Source: Burkholderia stabilis (lineage in GTDB: Bacteria; Pseudomonadota; Gammaproteobacteria; Burkholderiales; Burkholderiaceae). Taken from it: DNA of 64,000 nucleotides. Position 1 is the first letter of the stretch. Each line of letters opens with the position of its first letter. This document shows positions 26,270 through 35,162 of this stretch, piece after piece. Below the pieces are notes generated by a model. It ran no database searches. It was not told the DNA's origin and worked only from the letters and a program-made list of their open reading frames with translations. Made by a program: the position numbers and the translations under genes. Location: positions 3,348,001 through 3,412,000 of the forward strand of contig NZ_CP016442.1 of assembly GCF_001742165.1 (NCBI RefSeq). The letters run 5' to 3'.

Positions 26270-27406
26270 TTACTTGCCGACGCCCGACTTCGCGATCTGC
26301 TGTTCGACGAATTGCGCGAACAGTGCGTGCAGGCGCGTCGTCGGGTGGACCGTGTCGGCGAACATGTAGGTCTGGTCCGCGTTCGCGACCGTGTAGGTCT
26401 GCTGCGAGCAGAACAGCGACGAGCCGAATGCCGTCGCGTTCGCGACGCCGTACTGCGTGGCTGCCTGGACCATTGCCTTCAGGTTGCACGCGGTGTCGGT
26501 GTTCGACACCGTGAAGCCGTTCGCCTTGTAGTTGGCCGCGATGCCGTCCTGCCACGTGAACGTATCGAGCAGTGCGACCTTCGTCGTGTCGACCTTCAGC
26601 GCGGCCAGCGTGCCGGCGAGCGTCTGGTTGAACAGCCCCGACAGTTGCTGGAACGCGGCCTGCGTGCCGCCCTGCAGCGCGAGCGGCGTGCCGCCGATGT
26701 CCGGCACGTTCGACACGTACACGTGCGTCGCACCCGACGCGACGATCTGCTGGACGATCCCGCCGAGCTGTTGCGCGGCCAGGCCGATCGCCTGCGCGGC
26801 GGCGAGCTGCGCGGCCGGCGTGTTGCCTTGCGCCTGCGCGACCTGCGCCTGGTAGAAGATGTCGTTCGCGCCGCCGTTGACCAGCACGATCTGGCCTGAG
26901 TTGAAGCTGCCGTGCTGCGTCAGGTACTGCTTGACCTGATCGGCGATCGGCGTCGTCGTCGCCTGTGCGTAGTCGGCGTTCGGCACGCTCGCGTCCGCAT
27001 GGCCGATGCCCGGCTGCAGCGTCACGCGCGAGCCGCCCTGCGCGTAGCCGAGGCCGCCCGTCGCCTGCAGCGGGATGCCGAAGCCGCCCTGGTTGGCGGG
27101 CTGCAGCGTGTCGCCGTAGTACTGCGCGACGTTCTGCGTCCACACCTGGCCGGGGTTGGTCGTGAAGCGGCCGCCGCCGAAACCGAGCTTGATCTGCGAA
27201 TAGGTGCCCACGTCGGACAGGCTGTCGCCGAACGACACGATCTGCATCTTCACGCCTGACGGCGGCGTGTTCGACGCGCTGTTGTTGTTGTCGTCACCGC
27301 CGCCGCAGGCGGCGAGCAGCGCGAGCGCGGCGCCGGCGATCGCGACTTGCGCGGTGCGCAGCAGGCGTTGCCGGGTGTGCGACGTGAATTGTTGTTGTGT
27401 CTGCAT
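26270..27406 (-). CDS. GDSL/SGNH-family lipoprotein hydrolase
   Basis: 378 aa. A lipoprotein signal (AIAGAALALLAACGGGDD) puts the mature N-terminal Cys at about residue 34, followed by a Gly/Asp/Asn linker. The SGNH blocks are present: VSFGDSLSDVGTY with the nucleophilic Ser, VNGGANDIFY with Asn, and FADTVHPTTRLH with the Asp/His pair. Probable esterase or lipase anchored to the outer or inner membrane, or surface exposed. The substrate is unknown. Confidence 0.85.
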   Translation of the reverse strand: MQTQQQFTSHTRQRLLRTAQVAIAGAALALLAACGGGDDNNNSASNTPPSGVKMQIVSFGDSLSDVGTYSQIKLGFGGGRFTTNPGQVWTQNVAQYYGDTLQPANQGGFGIPLQATGGLGYAQGGSRVTLQPGIGHADASVPNADYAQATTTPIADQVKQYLTQHGSFNSGQIVLVNGGANDIFYQAQVAQAQGNTPAAQLAAAQAIGLAAQQLGGIVQQIVASGATHVYVSNVPDIGGTPLALQGGTQAAFQQLSGLFNQTLAGTLAALKVDTTKVALLDTFTWQDGIAANYKANGFTVSNTDTACNLKAMVQAATQYGVANATAFGSSLFCSQQTYTVANADQTYMFADTVHPTTRLHALFAQFVEQQIAKSGVGK

Positions 27407-27501
27407 CGTTCGATCTCCTCGTAGATATGGCCTGATGTGTTTCTCATCTGCCGCGTGCCTGCTCGGATCCGGGCTGCGCGGCGGCCGTTGGCTAAAACGG
27501 T

Positions 27502-28416
27502 TTATTGGTCACGCGCGGCCGCCAGCGGCACGGTGCGCGGATCCTGGTTCGCGGCCTCGGCGATCTGCGCATGATAAGCGCTCGCCCACTCGGGCGGGCC
27601 GAAAATCGCGCGCAGCTTGTTGCGCCATCCGTGGACGCGCAACGCGTCGGCCGCCATCGACACCCACTCGTGGAACGTCGCGACGAGCGGGTTGTTCGAG
27701 CCGAGCCGCTCGACGATCCCGTACTGCGGCGGGTCGTCGGGCGTTTCCTCGACATAGCTGCCGAACAGGCGATCCCAGATCACCAGGACGCCTGCGTAAT
27801 TGCGGTCGATGTAGCGCGGGTTGCGCGCATGGTGCGCGCGGTGGATCGACGGCGTGTTGAGCACGTATTCGAGCCAGCCGAGCTTGCCGATCGCCTGCGT
27901 GTGCACGAAGAACTGGAACGCGAGGTTGATCAGCACGATGCCGACGACCTGTTGCGGCGGAAAGCCGACGAACGCGAGCGGCAGCCAGAACGCCCACATG
28001 CCGGCGATCGGGTACATCAGGCTCTGGCGGAACGCGGTCGAGAAATTCATCCGCTCGGACGAGTGGTGCACGACGTGCGCGGCCCACAGCCAGCGCACGC
28101 GATGGCTCGCACGATGGAACACGTAGTAGAGGAAGTCCTGCGCGACGAACAGCACCGCGAACGACAGCCAGCCGTCGTGCCACGTGAACAGGCGATAGTG
28201 CTGGTAGCAGTACGCGTAGACGGGGATCACGAACAGCCACGCGATCTTGTCGGCGCCCTGGTGCATCAGCGCGAGCGCCGCATTGCACAGCGTGTCGCGC
28301 CACGCATAGACATGGTCCTGCGCTCGTGTGCGGGCGAGGTGCCAGGCCTCCCATGCGATGCAGAGCAGGAAGACGGGCGCCAGCGCGAGCAGAAGCAATT
28401 CGACGTCGAATCGCAT
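27502..28416 (-). CDS. Sterol desaturase/fatty acid hydroxylase-family membrane protein
   Basis: 304 aa from the ATG giving MRFDVELLLLALAPVFLL. Several membrane helices carry the di-iron histidine motifs: FHRASH (about residue 126), HVVHHSSE (about 139) and a late HRAHH. These define the fatty acid hydroxylase superfamily, whose bacterial members modify lipids, hopanoids or carotenoids. The substrate cannot be told. The gene is about 95 bp upstream of the GDSL lipoprotein gene on the same strand. Confidence 0.85.
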   Translation of the reverse strand: MRFDVELLLLALAPVFLLCIAWEAWHLARTRAQDHVYAWRDTLCNAALALMHQGADKIAWLFVIPVYAYCYQHYRLFTWHDGWLSFAVLFVAQDFLYYVFHRASHRVRWLWAAHVVHHSSERMNFSTAFRQSLMYPIAGMWAFWLPLAFVGFPPQQVVGIVLINLAFQFFVHTQAIGKLGWLEYVLNTPSIHRAHHARNPRYIDRNYAGVLVIWDRLFGSYVEETPDDPPQYGIVERLGSNNPLVATFHEWVSMAADALRVHGWRNKLRAIFGPPEWASAYHAQIAEAANQDPRTVPLAAARDQ

Positions 28417-28763
28417 GGGCGTGTCTCCTCCTTTCCCCTGCAAGCCGTGAGGCCGGGCACATGGCCCGTTGTAGATGTATCGATCAGGCCAACAGCCTAC
28501 GCAATCGCCACGCGCTAGGCGAGGGGGCAGCGTAGAGGGTTCCCTCTGAGGACAGGGTTTCTACGGAAGCCGTGCGGCGCGGGGCCGGGCGGTGTGGCCC
28601 CGTTTTATGGGCGCGGTCGGTGTTTGGTGTGTCGCGCGCCGGCGGCGGCGGGTGTTTCAAACCGCGGAGGGCTGGATTCGGTGGGGGGGGGCGCGACGGC
28701 GGGCCGCCCGCGAGGGCTGCCCGATGCGCGGTGCCGCTGCGCCGCCTCGCGGCGCGCGAGCCG
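28417..28763. other. Intergenic gap between PBP4 and the desaturase-like gene
   Basis: 347 bp without a credible gene. Contains a run of nine Gs at about 28683-28691 and an inverted CCCTCTGAGG-type patch near 28541. No terminator for the PBP4 gene with a T-run was recognised. Confidence 0.4.
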
Positions 28764-30296
28764 TCAGTGCGCGCCCGAGTAGATCCATTCGAGCAGCGTG
28801 TCGTGCGCGGCGCGCGCGCCTTCCGCGTGATCGTTGTTGATGAAGCTCACGACGATGTAGCTCTGGCCGTCGGCGCCGGCGACGTAGCCGGCGATCGCGC
28901 GCACGTCGCGCAGCGTGCCGGTCTTGATGTGCGCGTTGCCGAGCACGTCGGCGTTGGTGAGGCGGTTCTTCATCGTGCCGTCGATGCCGGCGATCGGCAG
29001 CGAATCGACGAACGCCTGCGCGACCGGGCTCGCGTTCGCGGCCTGCAGCAGCGCGGCGAGCGACAGCGCGCTCACGTGCTCCTCGCGCGACAGCCCCGAG
29101 CCGTTTTCGAGCACGAGGTCGGGCATCGCGATCCCGTTCTTCTGCAGGAACGCCTGAATGACGCGGCTCGACTGTTCGGGCGTCGCGGGCGGCTTGCCAC
29201 TGACCGCGCCGATCGTCAGGAACAGGTTGCGCGCCATCACGTTGTTGCTGAACTTGTTGATGTCGTAGACGATGCTGCCGAGCACGGGGCTGTGGTGCAC
29301 GGCGACGGGCCGCGCGGTGGTCGGCACCTTGCCTTCGCTCACCGGCCCCGAGATCGTGCCGCCGTCCTGCTGCCATAGCGCGAGGAAGCCGCGCGCGAAG
29401 AACGTCGTGTGATCGAGGATCGCGAGGTTGGTCGTGTGCGCGCCGCAGCGCAGCGGATAGTCGCCGGCGAACGACGCGGTCATCATCCCGCCGCCGGCCG
29501 TCAGCGTCGGCCGCGCGGCCGCGGCGGCCGCGCCGCACGAGCCCGCGCCTTCGACCAGCTGGTTGTCGATCGACAGGTTCGCGAGCGGCGGCAGCACGTC
29601 GACGGCCACCTTGCCGTCTTCGCCCGGCGTGACCGTGAACGACACGGCCTTGAACGCGTACAGCAGCGGGTCGGGGCCGACGTTGTACGGCGCGCTCGCG
29701 TCGTCGTCGAACGACGGCAGGTCGCGCGTCGATGCCGCGAAATAGCTCTTGTCGAGCACGAGGCCGCCGGCCACGCGCTTGATGCCGGCCTTGCGGATCT
29801 TGTCGACGAGGTCGATCAGCTCTTCGGGCACGAGCTTCGGATCGCCGGTGCCCTTGATGTACAGGTTGCCTTGCAGCGTGCCGTCGGGGTCGACCGTGCC
29901 GTCCGTGTAGGCGGTCGTGCGCCAGCGGTAGTCGGGGCCGAGGATCGACAGGCCGGAGAAGGTCGTCACGAGCTTCATCGTCGACGCCGGCAGCATCGGC
30001 CGGCTCGCATTCCACGCGATCAGCGGCTCCGGATCGCCGACGCGCTCGACGACGACGCTCATCGCCGACGCCGGCACCTTCGCGCGCTGCAGCGCGACGA
30101 GCACGGACGCCGGCAGGCCGGCCGCGCGCGCGGCCGGCGACACGACGGCGGTCTTGCGTGCTTCCTTGTGGGATTTCTTGCGGGCCTGCGCGGGCGGTGC
30201 GAAGGCCAGCGCGGAGCAGGTGGCGACGATGGCGGCTGCGCGCAGGCAGAGGCGGGCGCGGGGGGCGAACCGGGCGGAAAGATCGGAAATCGGCAT
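28764..30296 (-). CDS. dacB: D-alanyl-D-alanine carboxypeptidase/endopeptidase (PBP4 family)
   Basis: 510 aa from the ATG giving MPISDLSARFAPRARL, with a signal peptide ending near PPAQA. The S13 peptidase motifs are all present: PASTMKL (SxxK), KFSNNVMARN (SxN) and HIKTGTL (KTG). PBP4 trims peptidoglycan cross-links in the periplasm. The long insert between the SxxK and SxN motifs is typical. It is divergent from the two-component system. Confidence 0.93.
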   Translation of the reverse strand: MPISDLSARFAPRARLCLRAAAIVATCSALAFAPPAQARKKSHKEARKTAVVSPAARAAGLPASVLVALQRAKVPASAMSVVVERVGDPEPLIAWNASRPMLPASTMKLVTTFSGLSILGPDYRWRTTAYTDGTVDPDGTLQGNLYIKGTGDPKLVPEELIDLVDKIRKAGIKRVAGGLVLDKSYFAASTRDLPSFDDDASAPYNVGPDPLLYAFKAVSFTVTPGEDGKVAVDVLPPLANLSIDNQLVEGAGSCGAAAAAARPTLTAGGGMMTASFAGDYPLRCGAHTTNLAILDHTTFFARGFLALWQQDGGTISGPVSEGKVPTTARPVAVHHSPVLGSIVYDINKFSNNVMARNLFLTIGAVSGKPPATPEQSSRVIQAFLQKNGIAMPDLVLENGSGLSREEHVSALSLAALLQAANASPVAQAFVDSLPIAGIDGTMKNRLTNADVLGNAHIKTGTLRDVRAIAGYVAGADGQSYIVVSFINNDHAEGARAAHDTLLEWIYSGAH

Positions 30297-30498
30297 GGGC
30301 GAATACGGAAAAGCACGGGATTCGGGCAGGGCGCGCGGGGCGCCAAAGCGCACATTGTAGAGACAAGTCCGGACAGACCCCTTGCAACGCGCCTTTCCGT
30401 TGCATTGCACGCGGGGCCGCGCGCATCTTTGCCGCGCACGCGATTCGCGGCGCTACAATGGTCGCCGTATTTCACCCGACCCATGGATGCCTGTCCCG

Positions 30499-31161
30499 AT
30501 GCGGATTCTGCTTGTCGAAGACGACCGAATGATTGCCGAGGGCGTGCGCAAGGCGCTGCGCTCGGACGGCTTCGCGGTCGACTGGGTGCAGGACGGCGAC
30601 GCGGCGCTCACGGCGCTCGGCGGCGAGACGTACGACCTGCTGCTGCTCGATCTCGGCCTGCCGAAGCGTGACGGCATCGACGTGCTGCGCACGCTGCGCG
30701 CGCGCGGGCTGTCGCTGCCGGTGCTGATCCTCACCGCGCGCGATGCCGTCGCCGATCGCGTGAAGGGGCTCGACGCGGGCGCCGACGATTACCTCGTCAA
30801 GCCGTTCGACCTCGACGAGCTCGGCGCGCGGATGCGCGCGCTGATCCGCCGCCAGGCCGGGCGCAGCGAGTCGCTGATCCGCCACGGCGCGCTGACGCTC
30901 GATCCCGCTTCGCACCAGGTGACGCTCGACGGCGCGCCCGTCGCGCTGTCCGCGCGCGAGTTCGCGCTGCTCGAGGCGCTGCTCGCACGGCCCGGCGCGG
31001 TGCTGTCGAAGAGCCAGCTCGAGGAGAAGATGTACGGCTGGGGCGAGGAGATCGGCAGCAACACGGTCGAGGTCTACATCCATGCGCTGCGCAAGAAGCT
31101 CGGCTCGGACCTGATCCGCAACGTGCGCGGGCTCGGCTACATGGTCGTCAAGGAAAGCTGA
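30499..31161 (+). CDS. OmpR-family response regulator, QseB/PmrA type
   Basis: 220 aa from the ATG giving MRILLVEDDRMIAEG. The receiver domain has the acidic pair EDD, the phosphoacceptor in LLLLDLGLPKRDG and the KPF Lys. The winged-helix DNA-binding domain (about 125-220) includes LSAREFALLEALLARPG, NTVEVYIHALRKKLG and IRNVRGLGYM. Closest by eye to QseB/PmrA. The kinase gene starts 3 bp after its stop. Four TTAAG half-sites upstream of the next gene, htrA, fit the PmrA/QseB recognition sequence. Confidence 0.9.
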   Translation: MRILLVEDDRMIAEGVRKALRSDGFAVDWVQDGDAALTALGGETYDLLLLDLGLPKRDGIDVLRTLRARGLSLPVLILTARDAVADRVKGLDAGADDYLVKPFDLDELGARMRALIRRQAGRSESLIRHGALTLDPASHQVTLDGAPVALSAREFALLEALLARPGAVLSKSQLEEKMYGWGEEIGSNTVEVYIHALRKKLGSDLIRNVRGLGYMVVKES

Positions 31162-31164
31162 CGC

Positions 31165-32511
31165 GTGAGGTCGATTCGTCATCAATTGCTGATCTGGCTG
31201 CTCGCGATCGTCGTGGCCGGCGTGGGCATCGCGGGCTGGCTCATCTATCGTCAGGCGCTCGCCGAGGCGAACGAGCTGTTCGACTACCAGCTGCAGGAAA
31301 TCGCCGCGGCGCTGCCGTCCGAGCCGTTCTCGCAGGTGTTCGGCTCGCGCACCAACGGCGACGAAGGCATCGTGATCCAGATCTGGAACCGCAACGGCGT
31401 GCTGATGTACTTCTCGCATCCGCGTGCGCCGATCGCGCCGCGCGCGGAGCTCGGCTTCTCGACCGAGCGCACCGACCGCGGCGAATGGCGCGTGTACGGT
31501 GCGATCGTCGGCGACAACGTCGTGCAGCTCGCGCAGCCGCTGTCGGTGCGCAACCGGCTCGCGGCGAACGTCGCGCTGCGTACGCTGTGGCCGCTGATCG
31601 TGCTGCTGCCGTTCCTCGGCGCGGCCGTGTGGGTGATCGTCGGGCGCGGGCTCGCGCCGCTCGGCCGCGTGACGCGCGCGGTCGAGGCGCGTCGTCCGGA
31701 AGCGCTCGATCCGCTGCCCGACGGCCGCCTGCCGCTCGAGGTGCAGCCGCTGGTGCGCGCGCTGAACGGGCTGCTCGCGCGGCTGTCGGCCGCGCTCGAC
31801 ACGCAAAAGGCGTTCGTGGCCGATGCCGCGCACGAGTTGCGCACGCCGCTCGCGGCCGTGCAGATCCAGGCGCAGCTCGTTGCGCGGGCAAAGGACGACG
31901 CGTCGCGCCGCGAGGCGGTTGCGGATCTCCAGGACGGCGTCACACGCGCGACGCGCCTCGCGGAACAACTGCTCGCGCTGGCGCGTGCCGAACCCGACGG
32001 CGCGACGATGCGCGAGCCGGTCGACCTGCAGGCGCTGCTCGCCGAATGCGTGGCCGCGCATGCGCCGCTCGCGCAGCGGCGCGACATCGATCTCGGCTTC
32101 GAGGAGACGCGCGCGGCGAGCGTCGTCGCGGACGTCGGCGCGCTGCGCGTGATGTTCGGCAACCTGCTCGACAACGCGGTGAAGTACACGCCGGACGGCG
32201 GCCGCATCGACGTATCGCTGACGGCCGACGCGGCCGGCCGCGCATGCGTGCAGATCGGCGACAGCGGGCCCGGCATTCCGGCCGACGAGCGCGAGCGCGT
32301 GTTCGACCGCTTCTACCGCGACAGCTCCGCGCGCGGGCGCACCGACGTGACGGGCAGCGGGCTCGGGCTCGCGATCGTCAAGCGCGTGGCGGCGCAGCAG
32401 GGCGCGACGGTGTCGCTCGGCGACGCGGCCGCGGGCGGCCTGCTCGTGAGCGTCGTGTTCCGCGCCGCCGAGATGCCCGCCCGGGCGCAGCAGCAGCCGG
32501 AATCCGCCTGA
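31165..32511 (+). CDS. Sensor histidine kinase partner of the QseB/PmrA-type regulator
   Basis: 448 aa from a GTG 3 bp after the regulator gene. Two membrane segments (about residues 8-27 and 135-158) enclose a periplasmic sensor region. A HAMP-like linker and the H-box VADAAHELRTPLAAVQ follow, then the N-box NLLDNAVKYTPDGG, G1 DSGPGIP and G2 GSGLGLAIV. QseC/PmrB-like in layout. The periplasmic region of ~105 residues is where the signal would be sensed; it has no obvious acidic ferric-binding motif. Confidence 0.9.
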   Translation: MRSIRHQLLIWLLAIVVAGVGIAGWLIYRQALAEANELFDYQLQEIAAALPSEPFSQVFGSRTNGDEGIVIQIWNRNGVLMYFSHPRAPIAPRAELGFSTERTDRGEWRVYGAIVGDNVVQLAQPLSVRNRLAANVALRTLWPLIVLLPFLGAAVWVIVGRGLAPLGRVTRAVEARRPEALDPLPDGRLPLEVQPLVRALNGLLARLSAALDTQKAFVADAAHELRTPLAAVQIQAQLVARAKDDASRREAVADLQDGVTRATRLAEQLLALARAEPDGATMREPVDLQALLAECVAAHAPLAQRRDIDLGFEETRAASVVADVGALRVMFGNLLDNAVKYTPDGGRIDVSLTADAAGRACVQIGDSGPGIPADERERVFDRFYRDSSARGRTDVTGSGLGLAIVKRVAAQQGATVSLGDAAAGGLLVSVVFRAAEMPARAQQQPESA

Positions 32512-32542
32512 CGAACGGTGCGGGGCGGCCCCGTGCGGGCCG

Positions 32543-32580
32543 CTTAAGCCCCGCTTAAGGCTGATTAAGCCTCCTTTAAG
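32543..32580 (+). promoter_or_regulatory. Four phased TTAAG half-sites upstream of htrA (PmrA/QseB-type operator)
   Basis: CTTAAG (32543-32548), CTTAAG (32554-32559), ATTAAG (32564-32569) and TTTAAG (32575-32580) are spaced 11, 10 and 11 bp apart. The known PmrA/QseB box is two CTTAA-like half-sites with 5-bp spacing, so this is two adjacent boxes. It lies 43 bp before the htrA ATG and just after the cognate-looking two-component genes. A weak TACGCT -10 sits at 32591-32596. Confidence 0.7.
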
Positions 32581-32623
32581 TCAGGGTCGTTACGCTGCGT
32601 CCTAACAAAGAGGAGGTCCTACG

Positions 32624-34108
32624 ATGAATACCCGATTCCTTGCGCGCGGCGCCCTCGCGGTCGCCGTGGCGGCCGCCCTGTCAGCCGGTTACTTCGCCGG
32701 CACCCGCCGCGCCGATCCGCAGATCATCACGCCCGCGCAGGCGGCTGCGCTCATGCCGGCCGAAGCGGCCGCGAAAACCGGCATCCCCGATTTCTCCGGG
32801 CTCGTCGAGACCTACGGCCCGGCGGTCGTGAACATCAGCGCGAAGCACGTCGTGAAGCAGGTGTCGCGGCGCGTGCCGCAACCGCAGCTGCCGATCGATC
32901 CGAGCGACCCGTTCTACCAGTTCTTCAAGCACTTCTATGGCCAGGTGCCGGGAATGGGCGGCGACGCGCAGCCGGACGACCAGCCGAGCGCGAGCCTCGG
33001 TTCGGGCTTCGTCATCAGCTCCGACGGGTACATCCTCACCAATGCGCACGTGATCGACGGCGCGAACGTCGTCACGGTCAAGCTGACCGACAAGCGCGAA
33101 TACCGGGCGAAGGTCGTCGGCTCCGACAAGCAGTCCGACGTCGCGGTGCTGAAGATCGACGCGAGCGGCCTGCCGACCGTGAAGATCGGCGATCCGGCCC
33201 AGAGCAAGGTCGGCCAGTGGGTCGTCGCGATCGGTTCGCCGTACGGCTTCGACAACACGGTCACGTCGGGCATCATCAGCGCGAAGTCGCGCGCGCTGCC
33301 GGACGAGAACTACACGCCGTTCATCCAGACCGACGTGCCGGTGAACCCCGGCAACTCGGGCGGCCCGCTGTTCAACCTGCAGGGCGAGGTGATCGGCATC
33401 AACTCGATGATCTACTCGCAGACGGGCGGCTTCCAGGGTCTGTCGTTCGCGATCCCGATCAACGAGGCGATCAAGGTGAAGGACGAGCTCGTGAAGACGG
33501 GCCACGTGAGTCGCGGCCGCCTGGGCGTCGCCGTGCAGGGGCTGAATCAGACGCTCGCCAGCTCGTTCGGGCTGCAGAAGCCCGACGGCGCGCTCGTCAG
33601 CTCGGTCGACCCGAACGGCCCGGCCGCGAAGGCGGGCCTGCAGCCGGGCGACGTGATCCTGTCGGTCAACGGCTCGCCGGTCGCCGATTCGACGTCGCTG
33701 CCCGCGCAGATCGCGAACCTGAAGCCGGGTTCGAAGGCCGACCTGCAGGTCTGGCGCGACAAGTCGAAGAAGTCGATCAGCGTGACGCTCGGCGCGATGG
33801 CCGATGCGAAGCTCGCGTCGAACGACGGCGGGCCGGTCGAGCAGGGGCGCCTGGGCGTCGCGGTGCGTCCGCTGTCGCCGCAGGAGCGCAGCGCCGACAA
33901 CCTGACGCACGGGCTGATCGTGCAGCAGGCCGGCGGGCCGGCCGCCAACGCGGGCATCCAGCCCGGCGACGTGATCCTGGCGGTCAACGGCCGCCCGGTC
34001 ACGAGCCCCGAGCAGTTGCGCGATGCGGTCAAGGGAGCGGGCAACAGTCTTGCTCTGCTGATCCAGCGCGATAATGCACAGATCTTCGTGCCGGTCGACC
34101 TGAGCTGA
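32624..34108 (+). CDS. htrA: Periplasmic serine protease HtrA/MucD (DegP family)
   Basis: 494 aa with AGGAGG upstream. A signal or anchor segment covers residues 5-25. The trypsin-like domain has TNAHVIDG (His), SDVAVLKID (Asp) and PGNSGGPLF (Ser). Two PDZ domains follow, one near 295-385 (GLQPGDVILSVNGSPV) and one near 405-490 (GIQPGDVILAVNGRPV). It degrades misfolded envelope proteins. Placement after the two-component system with operator-like repeats suggests envelope-stress control by that regulator. Confidence 0.93.
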   Translation: MNTRFLARGALAVAVAAALSAGYFAGTRRADPQIITPAQAAALMPAEAAAKTGIPDFSGLVETYGPAVVNISAKHVVKQVSRRVPQPQLPIDPSDPFYQFFKHFYGQVPGMGGDAQPDDQPSASLGSGFVISSDGYILTNAHVIDGANVVTVKLTDKREYRAKVVGSDKQSDVAVLKIDASGLPTVKIGDPAQSKVGQWVVAIGSPYGFDNTVTSGIISAKSRALPDENYTPFIQTDVPVNPGNSGGPLFNLQGEVIGINSMIYSQTGGFQGLSFAIPINEAIKVKDELVKTGHVSRGRLGVAVQGLNQTLASSFGLQKPDGALVSSVDPNGPAAKAGLQPGDVILSVNGSPVADSTSLPAQIANLKPGSKADLQVWRDKSKKSISVTLGAMADAKLASNDGGPVEQGRLGVAVRPLSPQERSADNLTHGLIVQQAGGPAANAGIQPGDVILAVNGRPVTSPEQLRDAVKGAGNSLALLIQRDNAQIFVPVDLS

Positions 34109-34212
34109 CCGGCGACGGCCGACGGCCGGCCTGGCCGGCCGCGGCGGGCGCCGCCGCCGTCCGACCCCGTGGCGCGGTGTCTCGTATGTGTTCCGACCCA
34201 AAGGAGAGAGCC

Positions 34213-34650
34213 ATGCAATATCTACGCAACGTGTCCCGATTTGCCGTCGCCGCGGCGTTGGCCGCCGGCCTCGCAGCCGGCGCGACCGGCGCGTACGCGC
34301 AGTCGGACGGCTTGCCCGCCGCGCGGCAGCAGGGCGACGTCACCTTCGTGTCCGGCGGTGTCGGGCAGGATGAATCGACGGCGTTCCAGCGCAACGAGCC
34401 GAAGTGGCCGCTGGCGCTGCGCTTCACCGGCAAGGGCGGCGAGTTCCTGGCCGACGTCCATGTGCGGATCGTCGACGGCAAGGGCGCCGAAGTGCTGAAA
34501 ACCGACGCGCGCGGGCCTTACATGCTCGTGAAGGTGCCGCCGGGGCGTTATACGGTGCAGGCGTCGTACCAGGGCAGCGACGAATCCCGCGCGGTCACGG
34601 TCGGCGCGAAGGGCGGCGCGAAGGCCGCATTCCAGTGGAGCGCGCAGTAA
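34213..34650 (+). CDS. Secreted carboxypeptidase-regulatory-like domain protein
   Basis: 145 aa from the ATG after AAGGAGAGAG. A signal peptide (FAVAAALAAGLAAGATGAYA) is cleaved near AYAQ. The rest is one beta-sandwich domain (VHVRIVDGKGAEVLKTDARG, VPPGRYTVQASYQG) of the transthyretin/carboxypeptidase-regulatory type. It is likely periplasmic; function unknown. A terminator follows. Confidence 0.8.
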   Translation: MQYLRNVSRFAVAAALAAGLAAGATGAYAQSDGLPAARQQGDVTFVSGGVGQDESTAFQRNEPKWPLALRFTGKGGEFLADVHVRIVDGKGAEVLKTDARGPYMLVKVPPGRYTVQASYQGSDESRAVTVGAKGGAKAAFQWSAQ

Positions 34651-34697
34651 CCTGCCGCGCCCGGGTCGCGCAATCGGATGAAGTTTCGCCCATAATG

Positions 34698-34727
34698 AAG
34701 CCACGGCATGCGTGCCGTGGCTTTTTT
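34698..34727 (+). terminator. Rho-independent terminator
   Basis: 11-bp stem AAGCCACGGCA/TGCCGTGGCTT with TGCG loop followed by Ts, between the secreted protein and the DUF427 gene. Confidence 0.88.
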
Positions 34728-34774
34728 CGTTTCCTGCCACCGGCCTGCCTGCCGGGCCGCCCGAAGGAGAAACG

Positions 34775-35134
34775 ATGTCCGATGCCGCCGACCCTCGACT
34801 TGAAATCGTGCCGAACCTCCATCGCGTGCGCGTGATTCACCGCGGCATCACGTATGCGGATTCGCACGGCGTGCTGACCGTGCGCGAAGCGGGGCTGCCC
34901 GACGTCCATTACCTGCCGCGCCGCGACGTCAACATGCGCCGGCTCGTGAAGTCGGGTATGACGAGCGCCTGCCCGTTCAGGGGGGAAGCCGTGCATTTCG
35001 ACTTGCAGACGGAAGACGGCGTGATCGAGAACGCCGCGTGGAGTTACGAGGAGCCGAAGGCCGCCGCCGCGGTGCTTGCGCACTACGTCGCCTTCGATGT
35101 CGCCCGGGTCGACAGTCTCGTCGAGACGTCCTGA
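34775..35134 (+). CDS. DUF427-family protein
   Basis: 119 aa from the ATG after GAAGGAG. Typical DUF427 features are HRGITYADSHGVLTVREAG, VHYLPRRDVNMRRL, SACPFRGEAVHF and AAWSYEEPK. The fold is a small beta-barrel of unknown biochemical role. A CoxG-like gene starts 28 bp downstream. Confidence 0.87.
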   Translation: MSDAADPRLEIVPNLHRVRVIHRGITYADSHGVLTVREAGLPDVHYLPRRDVNMRRLVKSGMTSACPFRGEAVHFDLQTEDGVIENAAWSYEEPKAAAAVLAHYVAFDVARVDSLVETS

Positions 35135-35162
35135 TGCGGCGCGCGTTCATCGGGGAGGCATC

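Noticed and set aside
28683..28691. Run of nine Gs as a phase-variation tract
   Set aside because: Lies 3' of the PBP4 gene between converging signals, not in a promoter or coding frame.
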